Notes: generated by a model not told the origin, from the sequence alone. A stretch of DNA of 64,000 bases from Thiolapillus brandeum (GCF_000828615.1 NZ_AP012273.1:2108001-2172000); one strand, 5' to 3'. Shown: positions 1 to 12,303, numbered from the stretch's first letter. Numbers and translations: made by a program.

Positions 1-1976
<1,976 letters not shown>

Positions 1977-2118
1977 TTACAAGGCGGTAAATGTTATGCA
2001 GTCCCGGCGAAAATGTCACCCTAAAAATACAGGCAAACTGCGAAATATCAAGGGAAAACCGGGAAAATTCACGACCGGCAAAGTTTGAAGCAGCATTACC
2101 GCGCAAACAAACAGTGGG

Positions 2119-2550
2119 TCAACCGAAAATGTACTCGTTGATCATCCAGGAAGGAAAGCCCCGGGAAGCCAGAAAACGCCCCCGCCGGGCCATTTCCCGG
2201 CGATCATCCGCCGGGCTGGCCCCGAATTTGCGCTCCGCCACCTGGTGCATGAGCTGTTGCCAGTCCTCCCCGGCAATCTCATCCAGCCAGGAGGAGATCA
2301 GCTCATCAGCAACCCCCCGTTCTGCCAGTTCCATCTGAATGCGCACAGGGCCGTAGCCCTTGTTTCGGCGGGAATGGCCATACTGCTCGGTAAAACGCTC
2401 GTCGCTCTGCAGACCCTGTTCCGCCAGTTCATCCACGATCTGCGACACCACCGCCGGGGCGTAGCGGCGCGCCAGCTTCCTTTCCAGCTCCTTCCGGCTG
2501 TGCTCGCGCATGGCCAGCAGGCGCACCGCAGCATGCCGAACCTCTTTCAA
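2119..2550 (-). CDS. recX: Regulatory protein RecX
   Basis: RecX binds RecA filaments and limits RecA activity. The 143-residue product is all-helical with the family's repeated three-helix modules, beginning AAVRLLAMREHSRKELERKL and containing LAEQGLQSDERFTEQY and the GPVRIQMELAERGV motif. It lies 35 bases after the recA stop, so co-transcription is likely. The start is uncertain: the best in-frame candidate is a TTG ending at 2550, with a purine-rich stretch upstream, and no ATG is available before the conserved region. A length of 143 is slightly short for the family but not truncated. Confidence 0.9.
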   Translation of the reverse strand: MKEVRHAAVRLLAMREHSRKELERKLARRYAPAVVSQIVDELAEQGLQSDERFTEQYGHSRRNKGYGPVRIQMELAERGVADELISSWLDEIAGEDWQQLMHQVAERKFGASPADDRREMARRGRFLASRGFPSWMINEYIFG

Positions 2551-2585
2551 GTCATCGGCGCCATCTCTCTGGAAATCTTCCGGAT

Positions 2586-3626
2586 TCAGGCCTTATCCTC
2601 TTTGGATGGCACTTCTTCCTCAGTCTCAGTGCCTGTATCCGGAAATACCTCGGCGCGGATCCGCGATTCGATATCGGCGGCCAGATCCGGATTTTCCTTG
2701 AGGAAATTGCGCACATTGTCCTTGCCCTGACCGATACGCTCGCCATTGTAGGAATACCAGGCACCGGATTTTTCCACGAAGCCGTGCTTCACACCCAGGT
2801 CGATGATCTCCCCTTCCCGGGAGATGCCTTCCCCGTAAAGAATCTGGAATTCCACCTGCTTGAAAGGCGGCGCCACCTTGTTCTTGACCACTTTCACCCG
2901 GGTTTCGTTGCCAACCACCTCATCACCCCGCTTGATGGCGCCAATGCGGCGGATGTCCATGCGCACGGAGGAATAAAATTTCAGGGCATTACCACCCGTG
3001 GTGGTCTCCGGACTGCCGAACATGACGCCGATCTTCATACGAATCTGGTTGATGAAAATGACGATACAGTTGGAACGCTTGATATTGGCGGTGAGCTTGC
3101 GCAGGGCCTGGGACATGAGCCGCGCCTGCAGACCCACATGGGAATCCCCCATGTCACCCTCGATCTCCGCCTTGGGGGTCAGGGCCGCCACGGAATCCAC
3201 TACCACCACATCCACGGCGCCGGAGCGCACCAGCATGTCGGTGATCTCCAGGGCCTGCTCTCCCGTATCCGGCTGTGACACCAGCAGTTCGTCCATGTCC
3301 ACGCCCAGTTTCTCGGCATACTGGGGATCCAGGGCATGCTCCGCGTCCACGAAGGCGCAGGTGCCCCCTTGCTTCTGCGCTTCCGCCACGACATGCAGGG
3401 TCAGGGTCGTCTTGCCTGAGGATTCCGGGCCATAGATTTCAACCACACGCCCCTTGGGCACGCCACCGATACCCAGGGCGATATCCAGCCCCAGGGAACC
3501 CGTAGAGATGGCCTCGATATTCCCGATGGCGGTTCCATCGCCCATGCGCATGACAGAACCCTTGCCAAACTGCTTTTCGATCTGACCCAGCGCCGCTGCC
3601 AGTGCCTTTTTACGATTCTCATCCAT
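2586..3626 (-). CDS. recA: Recombinase RecA
   Basis: RecA is the ATP-dependent strand-exchange protein and SOS co-protease. The 346-residue product has the Walker A motif [10 protein letters not shown] near residue 66, the MAW-equivalent region [16 protein letters not shown], Walker [11 protein letters not shown], the L2-region motif [21 protein letters not shown] and an acidic C-terminal tail rich in Glu. Length and domain order are standard. recX follows on the same strand. The upstream region (3627-3700) has a CTG/CAG pair nine bases apart instead of the usual ten for a LexA box, so SOS control is likely from family knowledge but not clear from the sequence. Confidence 0.98.
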   Translation of the reverse strand: MDENRKKALAAALGQIEKQFGKGSVMRMGDGTAIGNIEAISTGSLGLDIALGIGGVPKGRVVEIYGPESSGKTTLTLHVVAEAQKQGGTCAFVDAEHALDPQYAEKLGVDMDELLVSQPDTGEQALEITDMLVRSGAVDVVVVDSVAALTPKAEIEGDMGDSHVGLQARLMSQALRKLTANIKRSNCIVIFINQIRMKIGVMFGSPETTTGGNALKFYSSVRMDIRRIGAIKRGDEVVGNETRVKVVKNKVAPPFKQVEFQILYGEGISREGEIIDLGVKHGFVEKSGAWYSYNGERIGQGKDNVRNFLKENPDLAADIESRIRAEVFPDTGTETEEEVPSKEDKA

Positions 3627-3793
3627 TTTGCTCTACCCGTGTTGTTTGCCGTGTTTGAAGTTTGCTACCGCTGATAAGGATTCTAGTTTGTTCTCTGTTT
3701 GTTTTCCAGTATTTTTTACTGCCGCTCACCTATCCTGTGACCAAGGATAAAGCAGGCAGTGGCTCAGGAGATGAGCCTGTAAAAAAATCCGCT

Positions 3794-4321
3794 TCACGGA
3801 AGCAATGGCCAACTTTCCACAACATGATACCAGGGCGGTTCACCGCCGGGACGCGACTCCAGCAGGGCGAAATGCTCCACTGTCCAGGTGATGGGGCGCG
3901 CCAGCCGGATCCGGCCCGATGGCGGAGTCTTGCGCACCAGGGTGACATGGGGACGGTAAGGACGCTGTTCGGCTTTGAACCCACAGGACTCCAGATTCTG
4001 CCCCAGGTCCGCTACCAGCTGTAGCAGCGCTGGCGGCGTGGTCTCGGGTCCCGCCCAGGCGATTCGTGGCCTGGCCCAGTAGTCGAGATGGGTGATTTCC
4101 AGCTCAAAAGAGTGCCCCTGCACCCGGGCAGCGGCCTGGCTGACACAAGCCTGCTGGTCGGGTCTGACGGCCCCAAGAAACTGCAGGGTCATGTGCAGAT
4201 CGCTGCCATGCACCCAGTTGCCCTGTCCCTGGGGCAGCAGGGTCTGGAGGGCGGCCAGTTCCCGGCGCAAAGCGTCATCCGGCCAGAGGGCGAAGAACAG
4301 GCGCCGGTTCCTACTCCCCAA
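3794..4321 (-). CDS. thpR: RNA 2',3'-cyclic phosphodiesterase (2'-5' RNA ligase family)
   Basis: This is a two-histidine phosphoesterase. It carries the paired HxT motifs HMTLQFLG and HVTLVRK, about 80 residues apart, and the family N-terminus RLFFALWPDDALRREL. Bacterial ThpR opens 2',3'-cyclic phosphates on RNA; the in vivo role is poorly known. I chose a TTG start at 4321 (175 residues) because a GGGGAAG stretch lies four bases upstream and the length matches the family. ATG codons at 4339 and 4348 would add only a few unconserved residues. All these starts overlap the end of pncC (stop at 4311), so translation is probably coupled. Confidence 0.85.
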   Translation of the reverse strand: MGSRNRRLFFALWPDDALRRELAALQTLLPQGQGNWVHGSDLHMTLQFLGAVRPDQQACVSQAAARVQGHSFELEITHLDYWARPRIAWAGPETTPPALLQLVADLGQNLESCGFKAEQRPYRPHVTLVRKTPPSGRIRLARPITWTVEHFALLESRPGGEPPWYHVVESWPLLP

Positions 4322-4799
4322 GGGACTTCCCCAACACATCCAGGGCATGGATGACCGTCTGGCGCCGGACTTGTTCCCGGTTTCCCGGAAACCAGCAGCG
4401 TTCCGCCCGAATCCCTGATTGATTCCCCCAGGCAAACCACACGGTGCCCACGGGCTTGTCAGGCGTGCCCCCCCCCGGTCCGGCAACACCGCTCACTGCC
4501 ACGGATACATCGGCCCGGCTGTTGGCCAGGGCGCCTGTAGCCATTTGCAGTACCACTTGCTCGCTCACTGCGCCAAACTGGTCGAGGGTGTCGGGTCGCA
4601 CCCCCAGCATATCCATCTTGGCCTGGTTGCTGTAGGTGACGAATCCTCCCTCGAACCAGCCGCTGGATCCGGGAATATCCGTCATCACCTTGGCGATCCA
4701 GCCCCCGGTGCAGGATTCCGCCGTTACCATGAAGAGTTGGTGTTTTTCCAGGCGCCTACCCGTTTCCCTGGCCAATTGTTCCAGTTGTGCGTCTTGCAT
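4311..4799 (-). CDS. pncC: Nicotinamide-nucleotide amidohydrolase PncC (CinA C-terminal domain)
   Basis: PncC deamidates nicotinamide mononucleotide to nicotinate mononucleotide in pyridine-nucleotide recycling. The 162-residue protein is a stand-alone CinA C-terminal domain, with the active-site motif TAESCTGGWIAK, then GGFVTYSNQAK, GAVSEQVVLQMATGAL and the loop VSGVAGPGGGTPDKPVGTV. The CinA N-terminal domain is absent, as is normal for this form. It starts with ATG at 4799, sits upstream of thpR and recA, and is divergent from the cupin gene 44 bases away. The pncC-recA neighbourhood is common in gammaproteobacteria. Confidence 0.93.
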   Translation of the reverse strand: MQDAQLEQLARETGRRLEKHQLFMVTAESCTGGWIAKVMTDIPGSSGWFEGGFVTYSNQAKMDMLGVRPDTLDQFGAVSEQVVLQMATGALANSRADVSVAVSGVAGPGGGTPDKPVGTVWFAWGNQSGIRAERCWFPGNREQVRRQTVIHALDVLGKSLGE

Positions 4800-4843
4800 T
4801 ACACTTCACCTCTTTCCATCGACAGCTTGGCAAACAGATAATC

Positions 4844-5125
4844 ATGAACGATCAAGGCATATTGCTGGAGCGTAACCCCTCTCCCATGAAACTGGAAGTC
4901 ATGGGGGTGGAAAACTGGGGCATCTGGAAGAAAGAAAAATCCACCTTCCCCTGGACCTACAACCAGCAGGAGACCTGCTATATCACCCGGGGGCGTTTCA
5001 TCGTCACCCCGGAAGGCGGCGAACCCATGGAGTTCCGGCGTGGCGATCTCATCACCTTTCCGGAGGGCATGAAATGCACCTGGGAGATTATCGAGGACGT
5101 GGAAAAATACTACGATTTTCAATAA
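4844..5125 (+). CDS. Small single-domain cupin protein
   Basis: The product is a 93-residue beta-barrel cupin of the type related to the ureidoglycine aminohydrolase cupin domain. Typical segments are WGIWKKEKSTFPWTYNQQET, ITRGRFIVTPEGGEP and FRRGDLITFPEGMKCTWEI. Such stand-alone cupins have no firmly assigned substrate. The start MNDQGILLERNP at 4844 was preferred over an upstream ATG at 4787, because the latter lies within pncC on the other strand and adds unconserved sequence. It is divergently oriented from pncC. No enzyme partner is seen next to it. Confidence 0.82.
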   Translation: MNDQGILLERNPSPMKLEVMGVENWGIWKKEKSTFPWTYNQQETCYITRGRFIVTPEGGEPMEFRRGDLITFPEGMKCTWEIIEDVEKYYDFQ

Positions 5126-5210
5126 CCCCCCAAGCGTTTGTTTTCCCGGCACCCGATCCAGGAAAGGATCAGCGCCCCTGGAAACGGCCCCAACCCTTGG
5201 GACGCTAGGC

Positions 5211-8200
5211 CTACAAATTGAACGTCTTCACCAGGAACACCGCCATCTGGTCCCGCTTCACATCGGCAGCCGGACAGTAGTTGTTGGCACCACAGCCACT
5301 GGTGATTCCTTCATTGGCCAACTGTTCGATCCAGGGGGCCGCCCAATAAGTGGCGGGTACATCATCGAACATCCCCGTGGCCGGTGGCGGCACATAGGCC
5401 GCGCCATGCTCGGATCTGAGCAGGAAAACGGCCGCATGACCCCGCGCCATATTGGCTTCCGGACAATAGTGACTGGCATCACAACCGCCGGTTATGCCAT
5501 CGGCATGTAGCTGCTCGATCCAGGCGGCGGCCCAGTAAGTTTCAGGTACATCATCAAACACAGTACCCATGGCTGACGGCGGAACATAGCTGCTGCCATG
5601 AACGCCCCGTTCCAGGAACACGGCCATCTGGGCACGGGTTACCGGATCGTCCGGGCAGTAATTATTGTCATCGCAGCCGGAAGCAATACCACTCTGGCCC
5701 AGTGTTTCAATCCATGCGTAGGCCCAATGAAGGTGTGATACATCATCAAACAACTGGTCATAAGGGTAGTAAATCCCCAGACTGGACGCCGAATATCCAC
5801 CCCAGACGATCATCTCCTTGCCCGTCCACACTGCCGTGTGGTTTTCACGCCCGACCGGTGCCCCTGTGGTGGCGGTCGCCATCCAGGTATCTGTTGAGGG
5901 ATCATAGCGACCGCCGGTATTGAAAAGCCACCCATTATCATCACCGCCCCATACAATCATCTCCCTGCCCGTCCACACCGATGTATGATAACGACGCCCA
6001 CTCGGTGCGCCCGTGGTCGTCGTCGCCGTCCAGGCATCTGTTGAGGGATCATAACGGCCGCCGGTATTCAGATAATCCCAACCATAACCGCCCCATACAA
6101 TCATCTCGCTGCCCGTCCACACCGCCGTGTGGTTTTCACGCCCGACCGGCGCCCCCGTGGTCGTCGTCGCCGTCCAGGTATCTGTTGAGGGATCATAGCG
6201 GCCGCCTGTGCTGGCATAACCGCCCCAGACAATCATCTCCCTGCCCGTCCACACCGCCGTGTGATAATAACGCCCGCTCGGCGCACCCGTTGTGGTCGTC
6301 GCCGTCCAGGCATCCGTCGAGGGATCATAACGGCCGCCGGTATTCTGACCAGAACCGCCCCAGACGATCATCTCGCTGCCCGTCCACACCGCCGTGTGCC
6401 GATAACGCCCACTCGGCGCCCCCGTCGTTGTCGTCGCCGTCCAGGCATCTGTTGAGGGATCATAGCGGCCACCGGTATTCCCATTACCGCCCCAGACGAT
6501 CATCTCCCGGCCCGTCCAAACCGCTGTGTGCTCCCAACGCCCGCTCGGCGCCCCAGCGGTCGTCGTCGCCGTCCAGGCATCTGTTGAGGGATCATAACGA
6601 CCACCGGTATTCATATAAATATCCCCATTAGTACCGCCCCATACAATCATTTCACTCCCTGTCCATACCGCCGTATGGGAATAACGTTTACTTGGTGCCT
6701 CCCTAGTCGCCATCCAGGTATCTGTCGACAGATCATAGCGACCACCGGTATTGAGATGGGTTTCATTCCAACCGCCCCATACAATCATCACGCTACCCGT
6801 CCACACCGCTGTGTGGCCGTAACGCCCGCTCGGCGCGCCCGTAGTCGTCATCACCGTCCAGGTATCTGTCGACGGATCATAGCGGCCGCCGGTATTCAGA
6901 TTATCCTCATCATAGCCATAGCCACCCCAAATGATCATCTCGCTGCCCGTCCACACTACTGTGTGAGAAGAACGCCTGTCCGGAACCCCTGTAGTGGTCG
7001 TCGCCGTCCAGGCATCCGCCAACGGATCATAGCGGCCGCCAGTATTCAGATAACCCCCACTACCATTACCGCCCCAGGTGATCATCTCGCTACCCGTCCA
7101 CACCGATGTATGCAAATGCCGCCCGACCGGCGCGCCCACAGTTGTGGTCGCCGTCCAGGCATCCGCCAAGGGATCATAGCGACCACCCGTATTCAATTTA
7201 CTCCCATCCGAACCTCCCCAGACGATCATCTTGCTGCCCGTCCACACCGACGTATGCCAGTGCCGCCCGACCGGCGCGCCCACAGTTGTGGTCGCCGTCC
7301 AGGCATCCGCCAAGGGATCATAGCGACCGCCAGTATTCAGATAACCCGGATTACGACCGCCCCAGACAATCATCCCGCTGCCCGTCCACACCGCCGTATG
7401 CGAATCACGCCCACTCGGCGCCCCCGTGGTCGTCATCGCCGTCCAGATATCCGTCGACGGATCATAGCGACTGCCAGTATTCATAAACCCCCCACTTCCA
7501 TAACCGCCCCAGACGATCATCTCACTGCCAGTCCACACCGCCGTGTGAGAAGAACGCCCGACCGGCGCCCCCGTGGTGGTGGTCGCCGTCCAGGTATCCG
7601 TTGAGGGATCATAGCGGCCGCCGGTATTGAATGTGCTGCTACCATCATCACCACCCCAAACGATCATCTCACTGCCCGTCCATACCGCGGTATGGAAAAA
7701 ACGTCCGCTAGGCACAATATACCGAACTGACCACGTGTCCCCAGTGACGCCCGCCAAGGGTTCCGGATCACCTGCTTGTGCCATGCCGGTTATGGCAGGC
7801 AACCGCAGATCATCCGTGAGCGCTTGGGGCGAGACCGGCGCCCATTGGTTGGCCTGGGTGGCCCACCAGCTATCGAACCCACGCTTCTTCCACACCAGGC
7901 TGCGCACTTCCAGCCGGTCTTCGGTCTGATTCAGCACTTCTTCATGGATAAAGGCTGTTTCTGTTTCACGCAACGCAGGACCGGATACCGGGCGTGGTGC
8001 CGGATTGTCGCCCGGCTGATTTGTCAGCCGCCTGACTTCACGCGTAAAGGCTTCATTGTCGAGTTCGATAACCTGGAGACTGTCCGGTTTCGTTGCTGTC
8101 TGTTGGGATGGCGTTTCATCCCTTCGCACCAGGGCCAGCCGATGCGCCTGCCCGCCGGATGCGGACAGATCCTCAAGATCAGGGGCATGGCGCAGTGCCG

Positions 8201-8744
8201 CTTCCGCCTTTGCGCGCAAATCACCATGCTGCCGGTTGTCCCATACGTAACTGTTGTAGAGCTTCTTCTCTACCAACGCTGGCCGGGCAATGCACTCGGC
8301 AATGGCCACGGGATCGTTGTCCAGGGCGTTGAACATCTCCCGCAGGCGATCGGGCATTTTGCTGTTGCGGGCCATGCGGTCAAGCTCCGCCTGGAGCATG
8401 GGTGTCGTGATCGCTATGCCATAGACGCCTTCCAGGGCGGCTTCCATGCGCAGGCTCTTTTCCACCCTGGCGCGGATCAGTGCATCGCTGAGTATTTCGG
8501 AGCGTGGAGGTTTGGCGGTGGGATTCTCATCCGGCCAGGTACGGTGCAACCACTTCAGATCCTCGATGGAGGTCTGGCAGACGATACGCTGTTCCAGACC
8601 AAAGCGCTCGGGAGCCGGTTCGCCCGCGATGACGGTGCTACGACCGCTCATCAATAACATCAAAAGAACAAAAACAAACGTCCCTATGAAACCTGCCAGG
8701 ATTGTTTTGTTAAAGAAATTCGTTTGCGTTTCCTTACCCATCAT
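5211..8744 (-). CDS. Large secreted protein: SurA-like N-terminus, 14 Kelch-type repeats, three SLH-like motifs
   Basis: The product is about 1177 residues. The start ATG at 8744 is preceded by GGGAGCTGGAAAA. An N-terminal membrane anchor or signal (KTILAGFIGTFVFVLLMLLM) is followed by a helical region resembling the non-catalytic part of SurA-type chaperones (LQAELDRMARNSKMPDRLRE); that resemblance is weak. About 14 tandem units follow, 44-50 residues each, built around HTAVWTGSEMIVWGG and NTGGRYDPSTDTW, as in beta-propeller Kelch repeats. The C-terminus has three SLH-like modules (FDDV..YWA..WI..L...GI..GC....YCP), ending MAVFLVKTFNL. A cell-surface or periplasmic role is inferred; no catalytic residues were recognised. 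Confidence 0.85.
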   Translation of the reverse strand: MMGKETQTNFFNKTILAGFIGTFVFVLLMLLMSGRSTVIAGEPAPERFGLEQRIVCQTSIEDLKWLHRTWPDENPTAKPPRSEILSDALIRARVEKSLRMEAALEGVYGIAITTPMLQAELDRMARNSKMPDRLREMFNALDNDPVAIAECIARPALVEKKLYNSYVWDNRQHGDLRAKAEAALRHAPDLEDLSASGGQAHRLALVRRDETPSQQTATKPDSLQVIELDNEAFTREVRRLTNQPGDNPAPRPVSGPALRETETAFIHEEVLNQTEDRLEVRSLVWKKRGFDSWWATQANQWAPVSPQALTDDLRLPAITGMAQAGDPEPLAGVTGDTWSVRYIVPSGRFFHTAVWTGSEMIVWGGDDGSSTFNTGGRYDPSTDTWTATTTTGAPVGRSSHTAVWTGSEMIVWGGYGSGGFMNTGSRYDPSTDIWTAMTTTGAPSGRDSHTAVWTGSGMIVWGGRNPGYLNTGGRYDPLADAWTATTTVGAPVGRHWHTSVWTGSKMIVWGGSDGSKLNTGGRYDPLADAWTATTTVGAPVGRHLHTSVWTGSEMITWGGNGSGGYLNTGGRYDPLADAWTATTTTGVPDRRSSHTVVWTGSEMIIWGGYGYDEDNLNTGGRYDPSTDTWTVMTTTGAPSGRYGHTAVWTGSVMIVWGGWNETHLNTGGRYDLSTDTWMATREAPSKRYSHTAVWTGSEMIVWGGTNGDIYMNTGGRYDPSTDAWTATTTAGAPSGRWEHTAVWTGREMIVWGGNGNTGGRYDPSTDAWTATTTTGAPSGRYRHTAVWTGSEMIVWGGSGQNTGGRYDPSTDAWTATTTTGAPSGRYYHTAVWTGREMIVWGGYASTGGRYDPSTDTWTATTTTGAPVGRENHTAVWTGSEMIVWGGYGWDYLNTGGRYDPSTDAWTATTTTGAPSGRRYHTSVWTGREMIVWGGDDNGWLFNTGGRYDPSTDTWMATATTGAPVGRENHTAVWTGKEMIVWGGYSASSLGIYYPYDQLFDDVSHLHWAYAWIETLGQSGIASGCDDNNYCPDDPVTRAQMAVFLERGVHGSSYVPPSAMGTVFDDVPETYWAAAWIEQLHADGITGGCDASHYCPEANMARGHAAVFLLRSEHGAAYVPPPATGMFDDVPATYWAAPWIEQLANEGITSGCGANNYCPAADVKRDQMAVFLVKTFNL
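5775..7725 (-). repeat. Tandem coding repeats of the Kelch-type protein (about 14 units)
   Basis: This stretch is a direct array of units of roughly 132-150 bp. Each encodes GR..HTAVWTGSEMIVWGG, a short variable loop, then NTGGRYDPSTDTWTATTTTGAP. The units are highly similar at the DNA level and vary in the loop between WGG and NTGG (from 2 to about 9 residues), which suggests recent duplication or recombination between units. The last unit, nearest 5775, is incomplete. The array keeps one reading frame throughout. Confidence 0.9.
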
Positions 8745-9136
8745 TTTTCCAGCTCCCAAAAACAAACAAAGCAACCGCCGCTCTGTTTTTAACCCATAAA
8801 ACAAAGCAGGTTTGTACCTTCTCTTAAAAAGATCTTTCCGAAATATCCATGGAAACGGGCCTACATCCATAGCGAGCACCAGCCGATTTCCATGTTGTTG
8901 GCATGGTACATATTGTTTGGCTTTTTCTCTACTCCCTTTCGTTTTCAGAGCTATCCATTCACCGCACAGCTTTGGCAAACCCGGCACCAAGCCCAACCTC
9001 CCCCGGCAATCCTGAACAGCCTGCATTTCATGAGTTTCGATTGCCCTGGCCGTTCATGCTTTGTTACTCTGTTGGGCTGGTGAAGAGATACCCGAGACAA
9101 CAATGGAGAAGGCCTGAACAGGGTTCAGGCAAGCCC
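8745..9136. other. Divergent intergenic region between the Kelch-type gene and mutS
   Basis: No gene was recognised in these 392 bases. They hold the leader of the Kelch-type gene on the minus strand and the promoter region of mutS on the plus strand. An inverted repeat at 8848-8894 (CATGGAAA..CGG with CCG.TTTCCATG) could fold in the leader of the Kelch-type transcript. A weak promoter-like pair, TTGCCC and TTACTCT, lies about 17 bases apart near 9043-9072 before mutS. Neither is certain. Confidence 0.4.
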
Positions 9137-11719
9137 ATGACAGCCAAGCGCGACACGACAACCTCAAAAGCCTCCCGGCACACACCCATGATGCAGCAAT
9201 ACCTGCGCATCAAGGCGGATTACCCCCGGATGCTGGTGTTCTACCGCATGGGAGACTTTTACGAGCTTTTCTACGAGGATGCTGAAAAAGCCGCCCGCCT
9301 GCTGGATATTACCCTCACCGCCCGGGGCAAATCCGGGGGAAAACCCATTCCCATGGCCGGCATTCCCTATCATGCAGCAGAGAACTATCTGGCACGGCTG
9401 ATCCGACAGGGCGAGTGTGTTGCCATCTGTGAACAAATCGGCGATCCCGCTACCAGCAAAGGACCGGTAGAACGGAAGGTGGTGCGTATCGTCACACCTG
9501 GCACGGTTACCGACGAAGCCCTGCTGGAGGAAAGGCATGACAATCTCCTGGCCGCCCTGTGGGAGGAAAATTCACGTTACGGCCTGGCCTGCCTGGATCT
9601 GGGCAGCGGACGGTTCAGCGTTCAGGAACTGGACGGCAGTGAGGCCCTTGCCGGTGAACTGGAACGTCTCAAGCCCGCAGAACTGTTGCTGGAAGAAGAC
9701 TGGCAACTCCCCCCGGGCGCGCCGGAGATCCGCGGCATCACCCACCGCCCGGCCTGGCATTTCGATCCGGACAGCGCCCGGAATCAACTGCTGCAACAGT
9801 TTCGCACCCAGGATCTGGGCGGTTTCGGTGTCCAGGACATGCCCCTGGCCATCATGGCGGCAGGCGCCCTGCTTCAATACGTCAAGGAAACCCAACAGGC
9901 AGCCCTGCCCCATATTACGGCGCTGCGGGTGGAAAACCGGGACCAGGCTTTGGTCATCGACGCCGCCACCCGGCGCAACCTGGAGCTGGATCAGGCCCAG
10001 TCCGGCCTGAAACAGCATTCCCTCACAGGGCTCCTGGATCAGACCGCCACCGCCATGGGCAGCCGCCTGCTGCGCCGCTGGATCAACCGTCCCCTACGGG
10101 ATCAACAGGCCATCGCCGCCCGCCACCAGGCCATTGCAGATTTTCTCAGCCAGGACTGTCTGGACGAACTCCAGGGAAACCTGCGGGGCATTGGCGACAT
10201 CGAACGTATTCTCGCCCGGGTAGCCCTGAAGACTGCCCGTCCCCGGGATCTGGCCACCCTGCGCGATTCCCTGGCCCTGCTTCCGGATCTGCAACAATCC
10301 CTGGCCGGGCTGGAATCCCCCCTGATCCGCAAGCTGGCCGGTCAGGCCGCCACTCACCCCGATGTGGTGGATCTGCTGCACCAGGCCATCCGGGAAAACC
10401 CGCCCATGCTCATCCGCGACGGCGGCGTGCTGGCGGAAGGCTGGGACAATCAACTGGACGAGCTGCGCCATCTGTCACAGAACGCCGACCAGTTCCTCCT
10501 GGACCTGGAAGCGCGGGAACGCGAGCGTACCGGCATCGCCTCCCTGAAGGTGAGCTACAACCGGGTGCATGGCTACTATATAGAAATCAGCAAGACCCAT
10601 GCCGACCAGGCCCCGGAAGACTATGTACGCCGCCAGACCCTCAAGTCCGCCGAACGCTTCATCACCCCGGAGCTGAAAAAATTCGAGGACCAGGTACTCT
10701 CCGCCCGGGAACGCGCCCTGGCCCGGGAGAAATCCCTGTATGAAGAACTGCTGGAACGGCTGCAACCGGACATTGCCCCGCTACAGGAATGCGCACAAGC
10801 CCTGGCCAGTCTGGATGTACTCATCAATCTTGCGCAACGCGCTCTGGATCTGAACCTCAGCCGTCCGCAGCTCATGGATGAATCCGGCCTGCATATCCGG
10901 GAAGGACGGCACCCCGTGGTGGAAGAATCCCTGGACTGCCCTTTCGTGCCCAACGACCTGGACTTCAACGAAACCCGGCGCATGCTTATCATTACCGGCC
11001 CCAACATGGGAGGCAAGTCCACCTACATGCGTCAGTGCGCCCTCATTGTCATCATGGCCTGCGCCGGCAGCTTCGTGCCCGCCGGGGAAGCTCGCATCGG
11101 CCCCGTGGATCGCATCTTCTCACGCATAGGCGCTTCCGACGATCTGGCCGGGGGACGTTCCACTTTCATGGTGGAAATGGAAGAAACCGCCAACATCCTG
11201 CACAACGCCACCCGCGAATCCCTGGTGCTCATGGATGAGGTGGGACGCGGCACCAGCACCTTCGATGGCCTGTCCCTGGCCTGGGCCTGCGCCGTGGAGC
11301 TGGCCAGCCGCATTCAGGCCTGCACCCTGTTCGCCACTCACTATTTCGAACTCACCACTCTCCCCGAGGAACATGCGGGCGTGGCCAACGTGCACCTGGA
11401 CGCCGTGGAGCACGGCGACAGCATCGTATTCATGCATACGGTAAAAGAAGGCCCCGCCAATCAAAGCTATGGTTTGCAGGTCGCGGCCCTGGCCGGGGTA
11501 CCCAGGGAGGTCATACAACGGGCGCGCCAACGCCTGCGGGAGCTGGAGAACGCCGCGCAACGGCACGCAGAACAGGACACCCCCCAGCTCGCCCTGCAAC
11601 TGGCGGAAGAACCACCAGCGCCATCATCACCGGCCCTTGAGATACTGAAGGAAATCGACCCTGATGAACTGACACCCCGTCAGGCCCTGGAACTGCTCTA
11701 TGAGCTAAAGAAGCTATAG
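9137..11719 (+). CDS. mutS: DNA mismatch repair protein MutS
   Basis: MutS recognises mismatches and starts mismatch repair. The 860-residue product has the mismatch-binding domain I with [21 protein letters not shown] (the Phe-X-Glu wedge), connector, lever and clamp domains, and the ATPase with Walker [11 protein letters not shown], the STFMVEMEE segment, Walker [17 protein letters not shown] and ATHYFEL. It ends with the usual C-terminal dimer or tetramer helix ([20 protein letters not shown]). The ATG at 9137 gives the family N-terminus; upstream in-frame ATGs reach back into the leader. It stands alone on the plus strand between two minus-strand genes. Confidence 0.97.
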   Translation: MTAKRDTTTSKASRHTPMMQQYLRIKADYPRMLVFYRMGDFYELFYEDAEKAARLLDITLTARGKSGGKPIPMAGIPYHAAENYLARLIRQGECVAICEQIGDPATSKGPVERKVVRIVTPGTVTDEALLEERHDNLLAALWEENSRYGLACLDLGSGRFSVQELDGSEALAGELERLKPAELLLEEDWQLPPGAPEIRGITHRPAWHFDPDSARNQLLQQFRTQDLGGFGVQDMPLAIMAAGALLQYVKETQQAALPHITALRVENRDQALVIDAATRRNLELDQAQSGLKQHSLTGLLDQTATAMGSRLLRRWINRPLRDQQAIAARHQAIADFLSQDCLDELQGNLRGIGDIERILARVALKTARPRDLATLRDSLALLPDLQQSLAGLESPLIRKLAGQAATHPDVVDLLHQAIRENPPMLIRDGGVLAEGWDNQLDELRHLSQNADQFLLDLEARERERTGIASLKVSYNRVHGYYIEISKTHADQAPEDYVRRQTLKSAERFITPELKKFEDQVLSARERALAREKSLYEELLERLQPDIAPLQECAQALASLDVLINLAQRALDLNLSRPQLMDESGLHIREGRHPVVEESLDCPFVPNDLDFNETRRMLIITGPNMGGKSTYMRQCALIVIMACAGSFVPAGEARIGPVDRIFSRIGASDDLAGGRSTFMVEMEETANILHNATRESLVLMDEVGRGTSTFDGLSLAWACAVELASRIQACTLFATHYFELTTLPEEHAGVANVHLDAVEHGDSIVFMHTVKEGPANQSYGLQVAALAGVPREVIQRARQRLRELENAAQRHAEQDTPQLALQLAEEPPAPSSPALEILKEIDPDELTPRQALELLYELKKL

Positions 11720-11754
11720 CACCTAACAGCATGCTGCCAATACTCTATCAGAGG

Positions 11755-12255
11755 CTATTTTTTCTCGGCATCAGCTATTACTGCATCGATATAGAACTGT
11801 TTTACCCGCATCGCTATGGACAAACCTTCCGCCTCATTGCCCCCGAGTTCCACCTGCACCTTGTCACCATTGAGAGGTGACATGAGAACCGGCTCAGCAA
11901 GTACTTCCTTGCGTTCACTCTTATCAAGCACCTTGACCTTTATCTTACCGTAGGGCACGTCCCCCAGAAGATTGGCATGCTTTGGTGTGTTTATCCGTAT
12001 CTCATACCCTGCAGGCCCGTCGTCATCCATGAACGACAATACCGCGGTTTCACCGGCCAATACCCCAATGTTCTTGTTCAAGGTGCTTCCGTCGAGATCA
12101 ATTTTCATTGAAATCGCATATACGGGAATCTTTCCTTTGGCCGGCAAGGTACTGAGTTGTCCGGCCAGCTGATCCGGAATATCCGGTGTCGGCTCTGCAT
12201 GAATCATCAGGGGAATCAGCGTCAGGCACAGTACAATCATTTTCATCGTCTTCAT
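11755..12255 (-). CDS. Secreted protein of unknown function
   Basis: I do not recognise this family. The 166-residue product starts MKTMKMIVLCLTLIPLMIHA, a clear signal peptide with likely cleavage after HA. A ribosome-binding site GGAGGAAAG lies just before the ATG at 12255. The mature part looks beta-rich (IPVYAISMKIDLDGS, AVLSFMDDDGPAGYEIRI, KIKVKVLDK, KVQVELGG) and ends with a helix (IAMRVKQFYIDAVIADAEKK). No cysteines remain after the signal peptide. It is convergent with mutS, 35 bases away. A periplasmic location is inferred. Confidence 0.75.
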   Translation of the reverse strand: MKTMKMIVLCLTLIPLMIHAEPTPDIPDQLAGQLSTLPAKGKIPVYAISMKIDLDGSTLNKNIGVLAGETAVLSFMDDDGPAGYEIRINTPKHANLLGDVPYGKIKVKVLDKSERKEVLAEPVLMSPLNGDKVQVELGGNEAEGLSIAMRVKQFYIDAVIADAEKK

Positions 12256-12303
12256 TTCTTTCCTCCCTGTTCCAGGAGAATCAGTCGATGCAGCTAGACA
12301 CTA

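Noticed and set aside
3690-3706. SOS (LexA) box upstream of recA
   Set aside because: The CTG and CAG halves are separated by nine bases instead of ten, so it does not fit the consensus; control by LexA remains likely only from family knowledge.
5980-7600. Long plus-strand reading frames rich in Arg, Pro, Ser and His
   Set aside because: They are antisense shadows of the Kelch repeat array and lack any recognisable protein pattern.
5775-7725. CRISPR array
   Set aside because: The regular repeats are 130-150 bp long and in frame within a large coding sequence; they encode Kelch-type units.
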